The notes: generated by a model from the sequence alone, not told the origin. DNA of 64,000 nucleotides from Dehalobacter sp. (GCA_023667845.1 JAMPIU010000143.1:250574-314573); one strand, 5' to 3'. Shown: positions 51,067 through 60,948, numbered from the stretch's first letter. Numbers and translations: made by a program.

Positions 51067-51747
51067 ATGATGAACCGCATTTTAATCGTTGAGGATGATA
51101 TCACCTTAAGCAAAGGCATTGTCCTGGCCCTCAAAGAAGATCATTGTGACTTTGTACAGGCCTATGATATCGCTTCCGCCAAGAAACAGCTGCAAAGCAA
51201 GGCCTTCGATCTGGTAATACTCGATGTCAATCTACCGGATGGAAACGGTCTTGACCTTTTGGCGGAAGTCCGTAAGACGCTTGTGTTGCCTGTTATTGTC
51301 CTGACTGCCAATGATCTGGAGACGGATATTGTAACCGGGTTAGCGCTTGGGGCGGATGATTATATCACAAAACCTTTCAGTCTGATGGTGCTGCGGGCCA
51401 GAGTGGGCGTCCAATTGCGGAAGTTGAGGCAGCAGCTTTCTGATACCGTAATGATTGACGGGTTTTCTTTTTCCTTTGAAAAGATGGCGTTTTGGCGAGA
51501 CGGCAATCCTATTGAACTCAGCAAAACCGAGCAGAAACTACTCCGGATTTTGATCGAAAACAGAGGGAAGACTGTTCCCCGTGCCGATTTGGTGGACAGG
51601 ATTTGGACCGACGGGGCTGAGTATGTTGACGAAAATGCCCTGTCGGTGACGATCAAAAGACTGCGTGCGAAATTGGAAGATCTTCCGTCTTCACCGCGAT
51701 ATATCAAAACAGTCTATGGCCTTGGCTACACATGGGCGGTACGGTGA
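51067..51747 (+). CDS. OmpR/PhoB-family response regulator
   Basis: A 226-residue protein with AGGAGG upstream; ATG 51067 or the adjacent ATG 51070 is the start. The receiver domain has the acidic pair ED near residue 9, phospho-acceptor D in VILDVNLPDG, T in VIVLTAND and K in DDYITKPF. A winged-helix DNA-binding domain follows (LSKTEQKLLRILIENRGKTVPRADLVDRIW, KTVYGLGYTW). It pairs with the kinase encoded one base downstream and probably controls the ABC transporter genes at 52795-56009. Confidence 0.95.
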   Translation: MMNRILIVEDDITLSKGIVLALKEDHCDFVQAYDIASAKKQLQSKAFDLVILDVNLPDGNGLDLLAEVRKTLVLPVIVLTANDLETDIVTGLALGADDYITKPFSLMVLRARVGVQLRKLRQQLSDTVMIDGFSFSFEKMAFWRDGNPIELSKTEQKLLRILIENRGKTVPRADLVDRIWTDGAEYVDENALSVTIKRLRAKLEDLPSSPRYIKTVYGLGYTWAVR

Positions 51748-51748
51748 G

Positions 51749-52666
51749 ATGAATACACTTGCTTGCATCTGTATCGGGTTTGCCCTTGCTGCGGCAGGCG
51801 CAGCCGCGATGGCGATTGTCTTTTACCACCAAAGAACAAAGAAAACGCTCGCAAGAATAGCGAACATGTTGGACACAGCCATAAACGGCAGCTTTGCCCA
51901 AGGTATTTTTGATGAATCTGCTTTATCGGCGGTGGAAGCGAAGTTGGCCAGGTACCTTTCCATCTGTACAGTATCTTCGCAGAACCTGCTTGCGGAAAAG
52001 GATAAAATAAATAGCCTGATTTCAGACATTTCCCATCAAACCAAAACACCCCTTGCCAATATCCTGCTTTATGCCCAGCTGCTCAGCGAACACGAATTGC
52101 CGGAAGACGGTAAAGCTTGTATGCAAGCTTTGTCCGCCCAGGCGGAAAAGCTCAATTTTCTTATCAGTGCTTTGGTGAAAACCTCAAGGCTGGAAACGGG
52201 CATTATGACTGTTTCACCGAAAGAGGAAGTCATTCAAAAGCTGCTGGATGAAGTACGGGCGCAAATCAGGCCAAAGGCAGAGGCCAAAGGCATTTTGATT
52301 GATCTGGAAGATACAGCGAGTTGGGCCTATTTTGATCTGAAATGGACGACGGAAGCTGTGTATAATATCATCGATAACGCTGTAAAGTATACGCCAAGCG
52401 GTGGCCGTATTCATATAAAAGTCATACCCTATGAACTGTTCTGCCGCATCGATATTACCGATAATGGAATTGGGATTGCCGAGGATGAACAAAGTAAAAT
52501 ATTTACCCGGTTCTATCGCTCGCGAGCCGTGGACAATCAGGAAGGGGTTGGCCTTGGACTGTTTTTGGCCAGAGAGATCATCTCAGCCGAGGGCGGTTAT
52601 ATTAAGGTGTCATCACAGCTGGGCAGCGGTTCTACCTTTTCGGTATTTTTACCGGGAGTAAAGTGA
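51749..52666 (+). CDS. Sensor histidine kinase
   Basis: A 305-residue kinase starting at ATG 51749, one base after the regulator stop. One N-terminal membrane helix (residues about 4-27) is followed by a short linker and the phosphorylation site SDISHQTKTPLANILLYAQLL. The ATP-binding domain contains NIIDNAVKYTPSGG (N box), DNGIGI and GVGLGLFLAREI. It has no sizeable extracellular sensor, so signal input may come from the transporter, as for BceS-like systems (inference). Confidence 0.93.
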   Translation: MNTLACICIGFALAAAGAAAMAIVFYHQRTKKTLARIANMLDTAINGSFAQGIFDESALSAVEAKLARYLSICTVSSQNLLAEKDKINSLISDISHQTKTPLANILLYAQLLSEHELPEDGKACMQALSAQAEKLNFLISALVKTSRLETGIMTVSPKEEVIQKLLDEVRAQIRPKAEAKGILIDLEDTASWAYFDLKWTTEAVYNIIDNAVKYTPSGGRIHIKVIPYELFCRIDITDNGIGIAEDEQSKIFTRFYRSRAVDNQEGVGLGLFLAREIISAEGGYIKVSSQLGSGSTFSVFLPGVK

Positions 52667-52734
52667 AGCAGGAATAAAATGAAATCTGTCAAAACTGTTA
52701 GACTTTAGAAAGAACGTTGAAAGATTGTTGTGAT

Positions 52735-52769
52735 ATAGTCAATATTGCAGGCACTGCAATATTGACTAT
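52735..52769. repeat. Perfect 16-bp inverted repeat before the ABC genes
   Basis: ATAGTCAATATTGCAG, a GCA loop and the exact complement CTGCAATATTGACTAT, then TTTCG. The hairpin sits between the kinase stop and the ABC ATPase ribosome site. It could be a regulator-binding site or an attenuator; the T-tract is only partial. Confidence 0.8.
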
Positions 52770-52794
52770 TTTCGATTTGGGGGAGGAGAACATC

Positions 52795-53472
52795 ATGCCC
52801 ATACTTGAAACCTGCAAATTGCAAAAATATTACGGTGGCGGAGAGACAATCGTTAAAGCCTTAGACGGTGTCGACCTCGCGGTGGAAAACGGGGAATTTG
52901 TTGCGATAGTAGGCACATCAGGCAGCGGAAAGTCGACGCTTCTGCATATGCTGGGTGGGCTTGACCGTCCTACAAGCGGAACAGTCACGGTAGACGGAAA
53001 GGAGATCTTTTTGTTGAAAGACGAAGAACTGACGATTTTCCGCCGTAGAAAAATCGGTTTTGTCTTTCAGAATTATAATCTGATTCCTGTATTAAATGTG
53101 TACGAGAATATGATCCTGCCGATTCAGCTCGACGGCAATGAGCCGGATAAACACTATATTGATAAAATCATCCGGACATTGGGGCTTGAAAGCAAATTGA
53201 ACAATCTGCCCAACAATCTTTCCGGCGGGCAGCAGCAGCGGGTAGCAATTGCCAGAGCTTTGGCGGCTAAGCCTGCTATCGTTCTTGCCGATGAACCGAC
53301 AGGAAATCTCGACAGTAAAACCAGCCAAGATGTCCTGGGTCTGTTAAAAGTTACAGGCAAGAAGTTTAGTCAAACCATTGTTATGATTACCCATAACGAG
53401 GAAATCGCCCAGTTGGCCGACCGCGTCATCCGGATTGAAGACGGGAGAATCTTGGGCGGTGAAAGCAAATGA
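52795..53472 (+). CDS. ABC transporter ATPase, MacB/LolD-type
   Basis: A 225-residue protein starting at ATG 52795 behind GGAGGAG. It has Walker A GTSGSGKSTLLHML, the Q-loop FQNYNLIPVLNVYENM, signature LSGGQQQRVAIARAL, Walker B IVLADEPTGNLDS and the switch H in MITHNEEIA. It is the MacB/LolD/BceA subgroup. It overlaps the permease gene by 4 bases and follows the two-component genes, the layout of peptide-antibiotic detoxification modules. Confidence 0.95.
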   Translation: MPILETCKLQKYYGGGETIVKALDGVDLAVENGEFVAIVGTSGSGKSTLLHMLGGLDRPTSGTVTVDGKEIFLLKDEELTIFRRRKIGFVFQNYNLIPVLNVYENMILPIQLDGNEPDKHYIDKIIRTLGLESKLNNLPNNLSGGQQQRVAIARALAAKPAIVLADEPTGNLDSKTSQDVLGLLKVTGKKFSQTIVMITHNEEIAQLADRVIRIEDGRILGGESK

Positions 53473-56009
53473 TCAAAGTAGAAAACAAAAAAGCGATTCG
53501 CCATTTGGCCGAGAAGAGTTTTCGGGCCAATAAAGCCCGCAATATCATTGCGATCATTGCCATTGCCTTGACAACGGTGCTTCTTACCTCCCTTTTTACT
53601 ATGGGGATCGGTACGGTGGAGAGTATTCAGCAGGCCACAATGAGGCAGGCAGGCGGTGACGGTCACGCTGTGCTCAAATATATCACCGACGAGGAATATG
53701 ACAATATCAAAGGACATCCGCTGATCAAAGAAATTGCCTATAACCGTATACTGTGCGATGGTGTGGAAAACAAAGCGTTTGTAAAGCGCCGTGCCGAGTT
53801 TTGGTATTACGATGATGTCGGGTTGAAACTCGGATTTTGCGAACCCACAAGCGGACACAAACCTGTAGCTGAAAAGGAAGTGATTGCCGATACCAGGACT
53901 TTGGAGCTAATGGGTGTTCCACTTGAGGTCGGCGCGCCGCTTACGCTGACACTGAATATCCGTGGGAAAGAAATACAGCGCAATTTTTTCCTTGCCGGCT
54001 GGTGGGAGAGCGATCCCGTCTTTAACGTGGGACAGATTTTTGCTTCCCGGGCTTATGTGGATGCCCATTTGGCTGAATTGCATAATACCTATAAGGAAGA
54101 TAGCTCGCTTGCCGGTGCCATTAATGCGTATATTATGTTCAAAAATAGTATGGATTTAGAGGGGAAGCTTAGCAAAGTCATTACCGACAGCGGTTATTCG
54201 ATTGACGAAAATGCGCCGAATTATTTGGCGCATAATGTGAACTGGGCATACCTCTCCACAAACTTTGGTATGGACGCAGGTACTGTTATGGCACTGCTTT
54301 TGGGTTTACTATTAATCGTTTTTACCGGCTATCTGATTATCTACAACATCTTTCAAATTTCCGTCATTCGGGACATCCGCTTTTATGGCCTCTTAAAAAC
54401 CATCGGCACAACCGGGACGCAGATCCGCCGGATTATCCGCAGACAGGCGCTGATCCTTTCCGCTATGGGCATTCCAATCGGACTGATTATCGGTTTCTTC
54501 ATCGGCAGATCGATTGTTCCTATCATCATGAACAATACCGCCTATGCCGGGAGTACGGTCTCTGTCTCAGCAAACCCCCGGATTTTTATCGGTTCTGCGC
54601 TGTTTGCCTTGGTCACGGTGCTCATCAGCACCTTTAAGCCGGGCAGGATCGCCGCCGCTGTTTCACCGGTGGAGGCAGTACGCTATACTGACGGAAATAT
54701 AATACAAAACGGCAAACTGAAAAAGACTACGGATGGCGGGAAAATGCCCAGGATGGCCCTGGCTAATTTAGTACGTAACAAAAGGCGTACCGTTTTGGTC
54801 GTGATTAACATGGCCTTAAGCCTTGTGCTGCTGAACACGGTGTTTACGTTGTCTCAGAGTATTGACATAAATAAGTTCCTTGCTAAATTTGTAGACACCG
54901 ATTTTCTGATTGCCCATGCCGATTATTTTCAAAATGACTTCTCCGGTTCCGAAAATCAGACCACCGAGAGCTTTATCCAGGCGGTGAAAGCGCAGCCCGG
55001 TTTTGAGGAAGGTGGAAGACTGTACGGAGGCAGAGAGGAAGGATTTGCCGTCGAGGACGAAAAAAACACCGCCCAGGATTATAATAAAAACCCTTATGGT
55101 CACTTCTTTGCTGCGGGCTATGGTCTTGAAGACCTGCCGCTTCAGCGGCTGGAGCTGATCGACGGGGAACTGGATGATGCTAAGCTGGCCACCGGCAAGT
55201 ATATTCTGGAAGGCGTTCAACTTGATGACAACAGCATTCCGAAAATGGACAGCGCGCATTTTGCAGTGGGTGAAACGGTCACGCTTCATAACTATAAGGG
55301 AACGTCGGAAGCATTTACTGATAGAGAGTACACGACGCAGGAGTTTATCGTGCTGGGCCATGTAGCCATTAAACATTTTTCCAATTCCGACCGCACAGGA
55401 TGGGACTATAACTTCTATCTTCCGGCGGATGTCTACAAAAAATTAGTCACAATGCCTGCTATAATGAGCTATGCTTTTAATGTTTCCGAAGATCAGGAAG
55501 CAGCGATGGAGCGTTTTTTGCAAAGCTACACTGGTCTGGTGGAACCTGTTATGAATTACACCTCAAAATTTACTTCCCTCAAGGAGTTTTCCGGTATGCA
55601 AATGACTGTTGTGATGATTGGCGGGGCACTCAGCTTAATCATCGGATTGATTGGCATTCTCAATTTTGTCAATGCCATTCTCACCAGCATTCTGACTAGA
55701 CGCAAGGAATTTGCGATGCTGCAAAGCATTGGCATGACACGCAAGCAGCTGCGCCGCATGTTAATGTTTGAAGGTTTTTATTATACGTTTGGCACTTGCA
55801 TCCTGTCGTTCGTATTCACCACGCTGTTTTCACTTTTGATTGTCAAAGCATTTTGTCGCCTTCTGTGGTTCTTCAGTTATCATTTTATCTTATGGCCGGT
55901 TTTGAGCGTACTGCCTTTCCTGCTTGTGCTTGGCGTGATGATTCCTCTGGTATCGTATGCCCTGACTGACAAGCAAAGTATTGTCGAGCGGCTTCGGGAG
56001 GCGGAATAA
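53469..56009 (+). CDS. FtsX-like ABC permease
   Basis: An 846-residue permease with ATG 53469 overlapping the ATPase stop. It has an N-terminal helix (about 23-45), a large extracellular domain, three helices in the FtsX domain (about 270-400), then a second helix near 440-460 with another extracellular domain. A final three-helix FtsX domain lies near 700-840. The two-domain layout with 8-10 helices fits lipoprotein or peptide export/defence permeases. It is about 200 residues longer than BceB. Confidence 0.92.
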   Translation: MIKVENKKAIRHLAEKSFRANKARNIIAIIAIALTTVLLTSLFTMGIGTVESIQQATMRQAGGDGHAVLKYITDEEYDNIKGHPLIKEIAYNRILCDGVENKAFVKRRAEFWYYDDVGLKLGFCEPTSGHKPVAEKEVIADTRTLELMGVPLEVGAPLTLTLNIRGKEIQRNFFLAGWWESDPVFNVGQIFASRAYVDAHLAELHNTYKEDSSLAGAINAYIMFKNSMDLEGKLSKVITDSGYSIDENAPNYLAHNVNWAYLSTNFGMDAGTVMALLLGLLLIVFTGYLIIYNIFQISVIRDIRFYGLLKTIGTTGTQIRRIIRRQALILSAMGIPIGLIIGFFIGRSIVPIIMNNTAYAGSTVSVSANPRIFIGSALFALVTVLISTFKPGRIAAAVSPVEAVRYTDGNIIQNGKLKKTTDGGKMPRMALANLVRNKRRTVLVVINMALSLVLLNTVFTLSQSIDINKFLAKFVDTDFLIAHADYFQNDFSGSENQTTESFIQAVKAQPGFEEGGRLYGGREEGFAVEDEKNTAQDYNKNPYGHFFAAGYGLEDLPLQRLELIDGELDDAKLATGKYILEGVQLDDNSIPKMDSAHFAVGETVTLHNYKGTSEAFTDREYTTQEFIVLGHVAIKHFSNSDRTGWDYNFYLPADVYKKLVTMPAIMSYAFNVSEDQEAAMERFLQSYTGLVEPVMNYTSKFTSLKEFSGMQMTVVMIGGALSLIIGLIGILNFVNAILTSILTRRKEFAMLQSIGMTRKQLRRMLMFEGFYYTFGTCILSFVFTTLFSLLIVKAFCRLLWFFSYHFILWPVLSVLPFLLVLGVMIPLVSYALTDKQSIVERLREAE

Positions 56010-56175
56010 GACGGCGTGGAAAAAGACGGCATCAATAAACTCAATTTAGGTTTTTTCGTATATAATAATAAATTCTCAATAACAAAGAAAGTTAATACGT
56101 ATCCTTTCGGCGGGCCTAACAGCCCGCTTAATTATTAAGTACCGCAATGCTATGGAGAATCATCGTCGAAAATGC

Positions 56176-56697
56176 TTATAGTCCCCCGTTTTTAAGGAAA
56201 TCTTTAACCTGATGGTGTACAATCAGGTTCCGGAGGAAATACAGGATGATTAATAGCCCTGCAATCTCCGGTACATAAGATGCCGGATCGGTCATCAGCT
56301 TGATCCAATCCGCCTGAAGCCATGACGCTTCGGTTGAAGCATAAAATTTTGGGCCGTAAAGCGGCCAATAAAATGTCTGAGGAATCACCCACATGGCGTC
56401 AAAAATGTCATGGCAAAGACAGCTTCCAGCCAGCACCAGCCAGCCATTCTTTCGGTACCGCTGCCAACGGTAGTATCCGATCCCCAATAAGAGAAATAGA
56501 AACAATACGGTGTGCGCAAATACCCTGCCGGTATGAAAGGTTTCCGCGAACAAAAAGCGGCCGATCGGCTTATCAATCAAATCGGGCAAAATGGACCCGA
56601 CAAAGACGATTCGATAATCAATTTGAATATTTCCTAAGGATTTTTCGGCTGCTTTGGCAGCCAATCCTGTCAATCCCAAATGTCCAAAGAAAATCAT
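56176..56697 (-). CDS. YdjM-like membrane-bound metal-dependent hydrolase
   Basis: A 173-residue protein with the YdjM/DUF457 pattern: MIFFGHLGLTGLAAKAAEK, GSILPDLIDKPIGR, FHTGRVFAHTVLF and GSCLCHDIFDAMWV, which supply His and Asp residues for a metal site. Four hydrophobic segments are present. The ribosome site (GGTAAGG) is weak. Some members bind membrane lipids as hydrolases; the substrate is unknown. It is convergent with the ABC permease. Confidence 0.85.
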   Translation of the reverse strand: MIFFGHLGLTGLAAKAAEKSLGNIQIDYRIVFVGSILPDLIDKPIGRFLFAETFHTGRVFAHTVLFLFLLLGIGYYRWQRYRKNGWLVLAGSCLCHDIFDAMWVIPQTFYWPLYGPKFYASTEASWLQADWIKLMTDPASYVPEIAGLLIILYFLRNLIVHHQVKDFLKNGGL

Positions 56698-56866
56698 TGT
56701 GTATACCTTACCATTCTAATATCATTTAAGGTCGGTCTGCTTGGTGGGGCAAACCGTAAGGACTATATTCTAACATAAAATAAAAGTAATTCACAAAAAA
56801 ATTGAACCAATAAGCAAGACAGGCCATATGATGTAAGTGCCATGAGAAGCGCCTCTTAATATAAAA

Positions 56867-56900
56867 GAAGAAACCTGGTGCTGGATAGCCAGGTTTCTTC
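56867..56900 (-). terminator. Terminator-like hairpin
   Basis: GAAGAAACCTGG and CCAGGTTTCTTC form a perfect 12-bp stem. On the minus strand it is followed by TTTTAT, so it would stop transcription coming from the right. Confidence 0.6.
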
Positions 56901-56950
56901 TCCATAGAATATTTGAAGAATATAAGATACAATTTATAAGAGCTGGATAA

Positions 56951-57271
56951 GATTGTTCTGTTTGTGGTTACGTTCATGAGGGAAGCGAGGCCCCCAATTT
57001 TTGTCCGAAATGTGGAGCGCCGAAGGAAAAATTCAACGTCTTATCTGAAGAAGATGCCAAAAAGATCCTGAATTCAGACCGAACCAATGACATCCACATG
57101 GAAATCATCAAATTAGCGATGAGAATAAAAGATTTAGCAAAAGAAGGTATTGAAATCAATCTTGACCCGCCATGCGTTGCTTTGTTTAAACAAGCTCATG
57201 ACGAGGCTTGGGTCATCAAACAAAGAAGCAAAGCAGAAATCGCAGGCCATGTTGGACGAGGCAAGTGGTAA
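56951..57271 (+). pseudogene. Rubredoxin-domain protein remnant
   Basis: An open frame without a start codon encodes a rubredoxin-like iron site, CSVCGYVHEG then CPKCGAPKEKF. A helical region of about 70 residues follows (EEDAKKILNSDRTNDIHMEI, IKDLAKEGIEINLDPPC) to TAA 57269-57271. A stop sits directly before the first cysteine, and the preceding W-I codons are in another frame, so an N-terminal frameshift is likely. A GC hairpin at 57310-57328 (GGCGGCC/GGCCGCC) follows. Confidence 0.55.
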
Positions 57272-57440
57272 GTTTGAAACGATAAGAGGAGATTTTGTAA
57301 TCAGGATTTGGCGGCCTACTGGGCCGCCATTAAGCATTTTCCCAGTAATTTCAGAAGGAAATAAAACATTATTCCATATATAATTCTTCTTGGTGTCATT
57401 TTTTTATTTTTATCTTTTCAATTTTAAGGAGGAAAAAGAA

Positions 57441-58955
57441 TTGAACTTTCGTAAAAATTGGCTGAAATTTCTACTTTCTATTGCACTGGTAATCACAATT
57501 ACGATTCCTGCGATGCCTTTACAAGCGTATGCTGCCCAGGCAGTAGAAAATAAAAGACTTGCTGGGGATAGCAGGACGCTAACTGCGATTGAAATCTCCA
57601 AGGAGGGATGGGCTGCAGGTTCAAATGCCGTGATCCTGGTCCGTGATAACAATTTTCCGGACGCTTTAGCCGGTGCTGTCCTGGCGGCAGCCTATGATGC
57701 CCCGATACTTTTAACGAACAGTAAATCACTCTCTCCTGACACTGCGTTGGAGATCGAACGGCTCCAAGCGCAAACGATCTATATCCTTGGCGGTACCGGT
57801 GCGGTATCCGCAGCGATTGAAGAGGATCTGTCTGCGGACTATACGGTCGAGCGTATCACAGGCGGCAACCGTTATGAGACTTCGGCAAATATTGCCAAAT
57901 ATCTGCAAGACAATCATAAACTGCTGACGAAAAAGGCTGTCATCGCCTATGCACAGAATTTCCCGGATGCCTTGGCGATCTCATCCTGGGCAGCGCAAAA
58001 CGGCGTACCGATTCTGTTATCCGAAACAAATTCCCTGCCGGCAGCGACAAGCGAAGCTTTAACTACGCTGCAAGTAACCGATACGATTATTACCGGCGGG
58101 ACTGGCGTCATCAGTGCGCAAGTCGAATCCATACTTCCGAATCCAACCCGTTATGGCGGAAATAATCGCTATGAAACAGCAGTCAACATTATTAACGGCC
58201 TTGGTCAAGCGACGGATACCCTCTTTGTTGCCACAGGGCTCAACTTCCCCGATGCCTTGGCAGGTTCCGCGTTAGCGGCAAAGCAGGGGAAAGCCATTCT
58301 GCTCGTCGGCAATGGCATTGATCCTTCCGTAGAAACTTTTTTAGCAGGTAAGGTAGGACAAATCAATAAAATTTATTCTGTCGGTGGTACCAGTGTTGTG
58401 AAGCCACTCACCCTGAACCAGATCTATTCTTGTATCGTTTTGGAGCAACCCGCCGAAGCATTTGCCAACGCGATGAACGCGATCAAAACGCTGGATCAGG
58501 ATACCGCTGACCGGTATTTCAGCTACGACGGACTCATGAATTCTGATGAATCGACCAGCACCACGATCACCGATGAAAATATTGCCTCTTTCTTTGCGAA
58601 ACTCGATTACAACATTGTGTCCTCAGCCATAAACGGTGATACGGCAACCGTGACAGCGGAAATCACCAATACCGATTTCGCGGCGGTCTTGGATGCTTAC
58701 CTCGATGCGGTCATAGAATTGGCGATTGAACAGGGATTATTGCCTGAAGAGGAACAATTAAGCGATGAAGAAGCTGAACAGGCGATACAGCAGCTCTTAT
58801 TTGACGCCATTGCCAATGAGGACCAGACAACAACAGTCACAATCGAAGTGAATCTTGTGAAGAATAATAATAGCTGGACAATTACCATGGATGACAAATT
58901 CGCAGATGCGATCCTGGGTGGATTCATCAGTGCATTTGAAGATCTGCTGCAATAA
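57441..58955 (+). CDS. Secreted cell wall-binding repeat 2 protein
   Basis: A 504-residue protein. TTG 57441 is the start because AAGGAGG lies 8 bases before it. The signal peptide is NFRKNWLKFLLSIALVITIT and ends near AYAAQ. Three cell-wall-binding (CWB2) repeats follow, each with an ALA(G/I) motif and an ILGGTGAVS or IITGGTGVIS strand: FPDALAGAVLAA, FPDALAISSWAA, FPDALAGSALAA. They anchor the protein to teichoic-type polymers. A C-terminal domain of about 170 residues with a conserved TVTAEITNTDF strand carries the unknown function. Confidence 0.92.
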   Translation: MNFRKNWLKFLLSIALVITITIPAMPLQAYAAQAVENKRLAGDSRTLTAIEISKEGWAAGSNAVILVRDNNFPDALAGAVLAAAYDAPILLTNSKSLSPDTALEIERLQAQTIYILGGTGAVSAAIEEDLSADYTVERITGGNRYETSANIAKYLQDNHKLLTKKAVIAYAQNFPDALAISSWAAQNGVPILLSETNSLPAATSEALTTLQVTDTIITGGTGVISAQVESILPNPTRYGGNNRYETAVNIINGLGQATDTLFVATGLNFPDALAGSALAAKQGKAILLVGNGIDPSVETFLAGKVGQINKIYSVGGTSVVKPLTLNQIYSCIVLEQPAEAFANAMNAIKTLDQDTADRYFSYDGLMNSDESTSTTITDENIASFFAKLDYNIVSSAINGDTATVTAEITNTDFAAVLDAYLDAVIELAIEQGLLPEEEQLSDEEAEQAIQQLLFDAIANEDQTTTVTIEVNLVKNNNSWTITMDDKFADAILGGFISAFEDLLQ

Positions 58956-58979
58956 AGAAAAAGCAGGATAAATAAATAG

Positions 58980-59010
58980 AATGGCGGCCATTTAGGGCGC
59001 CATTTTTTTT
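58980..59010 (+). terminator. Rho-independent terminator
   Basis: AATGGCG and CGCCATT form the outer stem with GCC/GGG inside, followed by eight Ts. It ends the CWB2 transcript. Confidence 0.85.
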
Positions 59011-59152
59011 ACAAACTCATTACTGCCAAAAATAATTAAATGTGAAAGTAATAGGAAGTATTATGGTATAATATGGGACGATCAATTCTTTTGTCACAAA
59101 ACTTCCTTTAGCGGTTTCCAAAGAATGAAACCATTTAAAGGAGGATCGTCGA

Positions 59153-59695
59153 ATGGAGGGTATAACCTTGAGCAAGAAACTGCCCCATCCTGATTTTCAA
59201 ACGATCTTCAGGATGCACTATCCGAAGGTTGTCCGGCAAATTTCCGGTTTTACCGGAAGCACCGCTACAGCCGAAGACCTTGCTCAGGAGGTTTTTCTCC
59301 GCTTATACAATGTGGATTGGGCCCAAATCCAGAACCTGAATGCCTGGCTTACGAAATGTAGTTTTCATGCCGCCTGCAATTATGTCCGCGGAGAGAAAAG
59401 AAGAGTGGCCCGGGAGGCCTTGGATTACCAGATGAATTATCCGAATCTGAAGTCGGATGAAGAAACCCAGCTCGAAGCGTTGTTGATCCGGGAAGAAACA
59501 AGACATGCCGTATTTGAGACGCTTTCTGAACTCGAAGAACGGGACCGGCTGCTCCTTTTGCTGAAGTATGAGGATTACAGCTACCGGGAAATCGCTGAAA
59601 CCTTAGCGCTGAACCCCGCTTCCGTTGGCACACTGCTGGCCCGGGCCAGAAAACAGTTTCAAAATCTATATCAGAAAGGAAGGGAAGATGCATGA
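59153..59695 (+). CDS. ECF-type RNA polymerase sigma factor
   Basis: A 180-residue sigma-70 family protein with AGGAGGATCG before ATG 59153. Region 2 reads DLAQEVFLRLYNVDWAQIQNLNAWLTK and region 4 LLLLLKYEDYSYREIAETLALNPASVGTLLARARK. There is no region 1 or 3, as in the extracytoplasmic function class. Its stop overlaps the start of the anti-sigma gene by 4 bases (ATGA), so the two are made together. A TATAAT at about 59066 is a possible -10. Confidence 0.94.
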   Translation: MEGITLSKKLPHPDFQTIFRMHYPKVVRQISGFTGSTATAEDLAQEVFLRLYNVDWAQIQNLNAWLTKCSFHAACNYVRGEKRRVAREALDYQMNYPNLKSDEETQLEALLIREETRHAVFETLSELEERDRLLLLLKYEDYSYREIAETLALNPASVGTLLARARKQFQNLYQKGREDA

Positions 59696-60948
59696 CCTGT
59701 TCATTTGAAAACCAACTGCAAGCGTATCTGGACGGAGAACTGAATAAAGAAGAGCGCAAAGCGATCATGATCCATCTCGAACAATGCTCTTCCTGCCGTG
59801 ATCAGCTCGTAGAATTGGACGGCCTTGCCAAATGGTCCGACCAAGTTTTCGATCAAGCTTTTTTTCCTGATGCGTCTGTATTGTCTGCGGAACAGACCAA
59901 TCCTGAATTCGCCTGGACAAGATTCAGCCAAAAAATCAGCGCGGGCGATTTCGGCACGGACACCCTGGATTCCGCCTCTTCACCCATAGAGCCTTGCTCG
60001 TCGCAGATTCCTTCTTTAACGACTGGTTCACCCACCTATCTTGAAAGGAGTTGGAAAACCCTTATGAAAAAATACCGTAAACTGGCGACAGGTCTCGCTG
60101 CCGCTGTCTTGTTCGTTACTTTCCTGATGATCCCGCAGGTTCAGACGTTCGCCGGAGAAGTATTGGCGTTATTCAGAGTGGATAAGATTGAAATTGTAAC
60201 TTTTACCCCTGAGGATCTTCAGCAAATCGAAAACTTTTTTGAATCCGGGGAAAACGCCCAGATTGACATGGATGATATCGGCACGATCACGATCACCGAA
60301 GGTGATTTCAAACAAACTGTCTATGCTTCCGCCACCGAAGCCAAAGCGGCCGGTGTCAGTCTCCCGGCATCTCCTGATGGTTACACGGTAGGCAATGTCG
60401 TTGTGCAATCGGCGGCCAAAGTAGATATGAAGCTCAATACGGAAACGATCAATGCTGCCATGAAAAATTTAGGCTCCGAGGCGACCTTCGATGAAAGCCT
60501 TAACGGCAAGACGTTCAGTGTCGCTTGGCCCGGCTTTACCGATATAACGTATCAGGGAGACTCGGATCAAACCTATACAGATTTGACATACACCGTCATG
60601 AACTCTCCGGAAATTCAGGCGCCATCTGTGACCGATATTGAAAAGCTCAGAACCACCTTGCTGCAGCTTCCGTTTATTCCGGAAAATATCCGCAGCCAAC
60701 TCGCCGGTATCGACGACTGGCAGAATACGCTTCCTGTCCCGGCAATTCAGGGAACGACAGAAATTGACCGCACCGAAAAAGTCACGGTGAACGGCGGGAA
60801 CGGCGCCTATATGCTGGCCAAAGACCATTCCGCGATCCTTCTCTGGGAAGACGCCGGTCAGCTGCATTCTCTACGGGCAAACCTCACCGCGGGAGCAGAT
60901 GGAAACTCTGTGAAAGCGGATTTACTGAAACTTGCTGAAAATTTCTAG
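59692..60948 (+). CDS. Membrane anti-sigma factor
   Basis: A 418-residue protein. The cytoplasmic N-terminus has a zinc-binding anti-sigma domain, HLEQCSSCRDQL (H-x3-C-x2-C). One membrane helix lies at about 130-150 (LATGLAAAVLFVTFLMIPQV). The large extracellular domain (about 155-418) resembles DUF4367-type domains, with DLTYTVMNSPEIQAPSVTDIEKLR and GAYMLAKDHSAILLWEDAG. It should hold the ECF sigma factor until an envelope signal acts. It overlaps the sigma gene by 4 bases. Confidence 0.92.
   Translation: MTCSFENQLQAYLDGELNKEERKAIMIHLEQCSSCRDQLVELDGLAKWSDQVFDQAFFPDASVLSAEQTNPEFAWTRFSQKISAGDFGTDTLDSASSPIEPCSSQIPSLTTGSPTYLERSWKTLMKKYRKLATGLAAAVLFVTFLMIPQVQTFAGEVLALFRVDKIEIVTFTPEDLQQIENFFESGENAQIDMDDIGTITITEGDFKQTVYASATEAKAAGVSLPASPDGYTVGNVVVQSAAKVDMKLNTETINAAMKNLGSEATFDESLNGKTFSVAWPGFTDITYQGDSDQTYTDLTYTVMNSPEIQAPSVTDIEKLRTTLLQLPFIPENIRSQLAGIDDWQNTLPVPAIQGTTEIDRTEKVTVNGGNGAYMLAKDHSAILLWEDAGQLHSLRANLTAGADGNSVKADLLKLAENF

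Noticed and set aside
56110-56127. GCGGGC/GCCCGC hairpin after the ABC permease as terminator
   Set aside because: The stem is only 6 bp and lacks a T-tract, so I do not list it as a feature.
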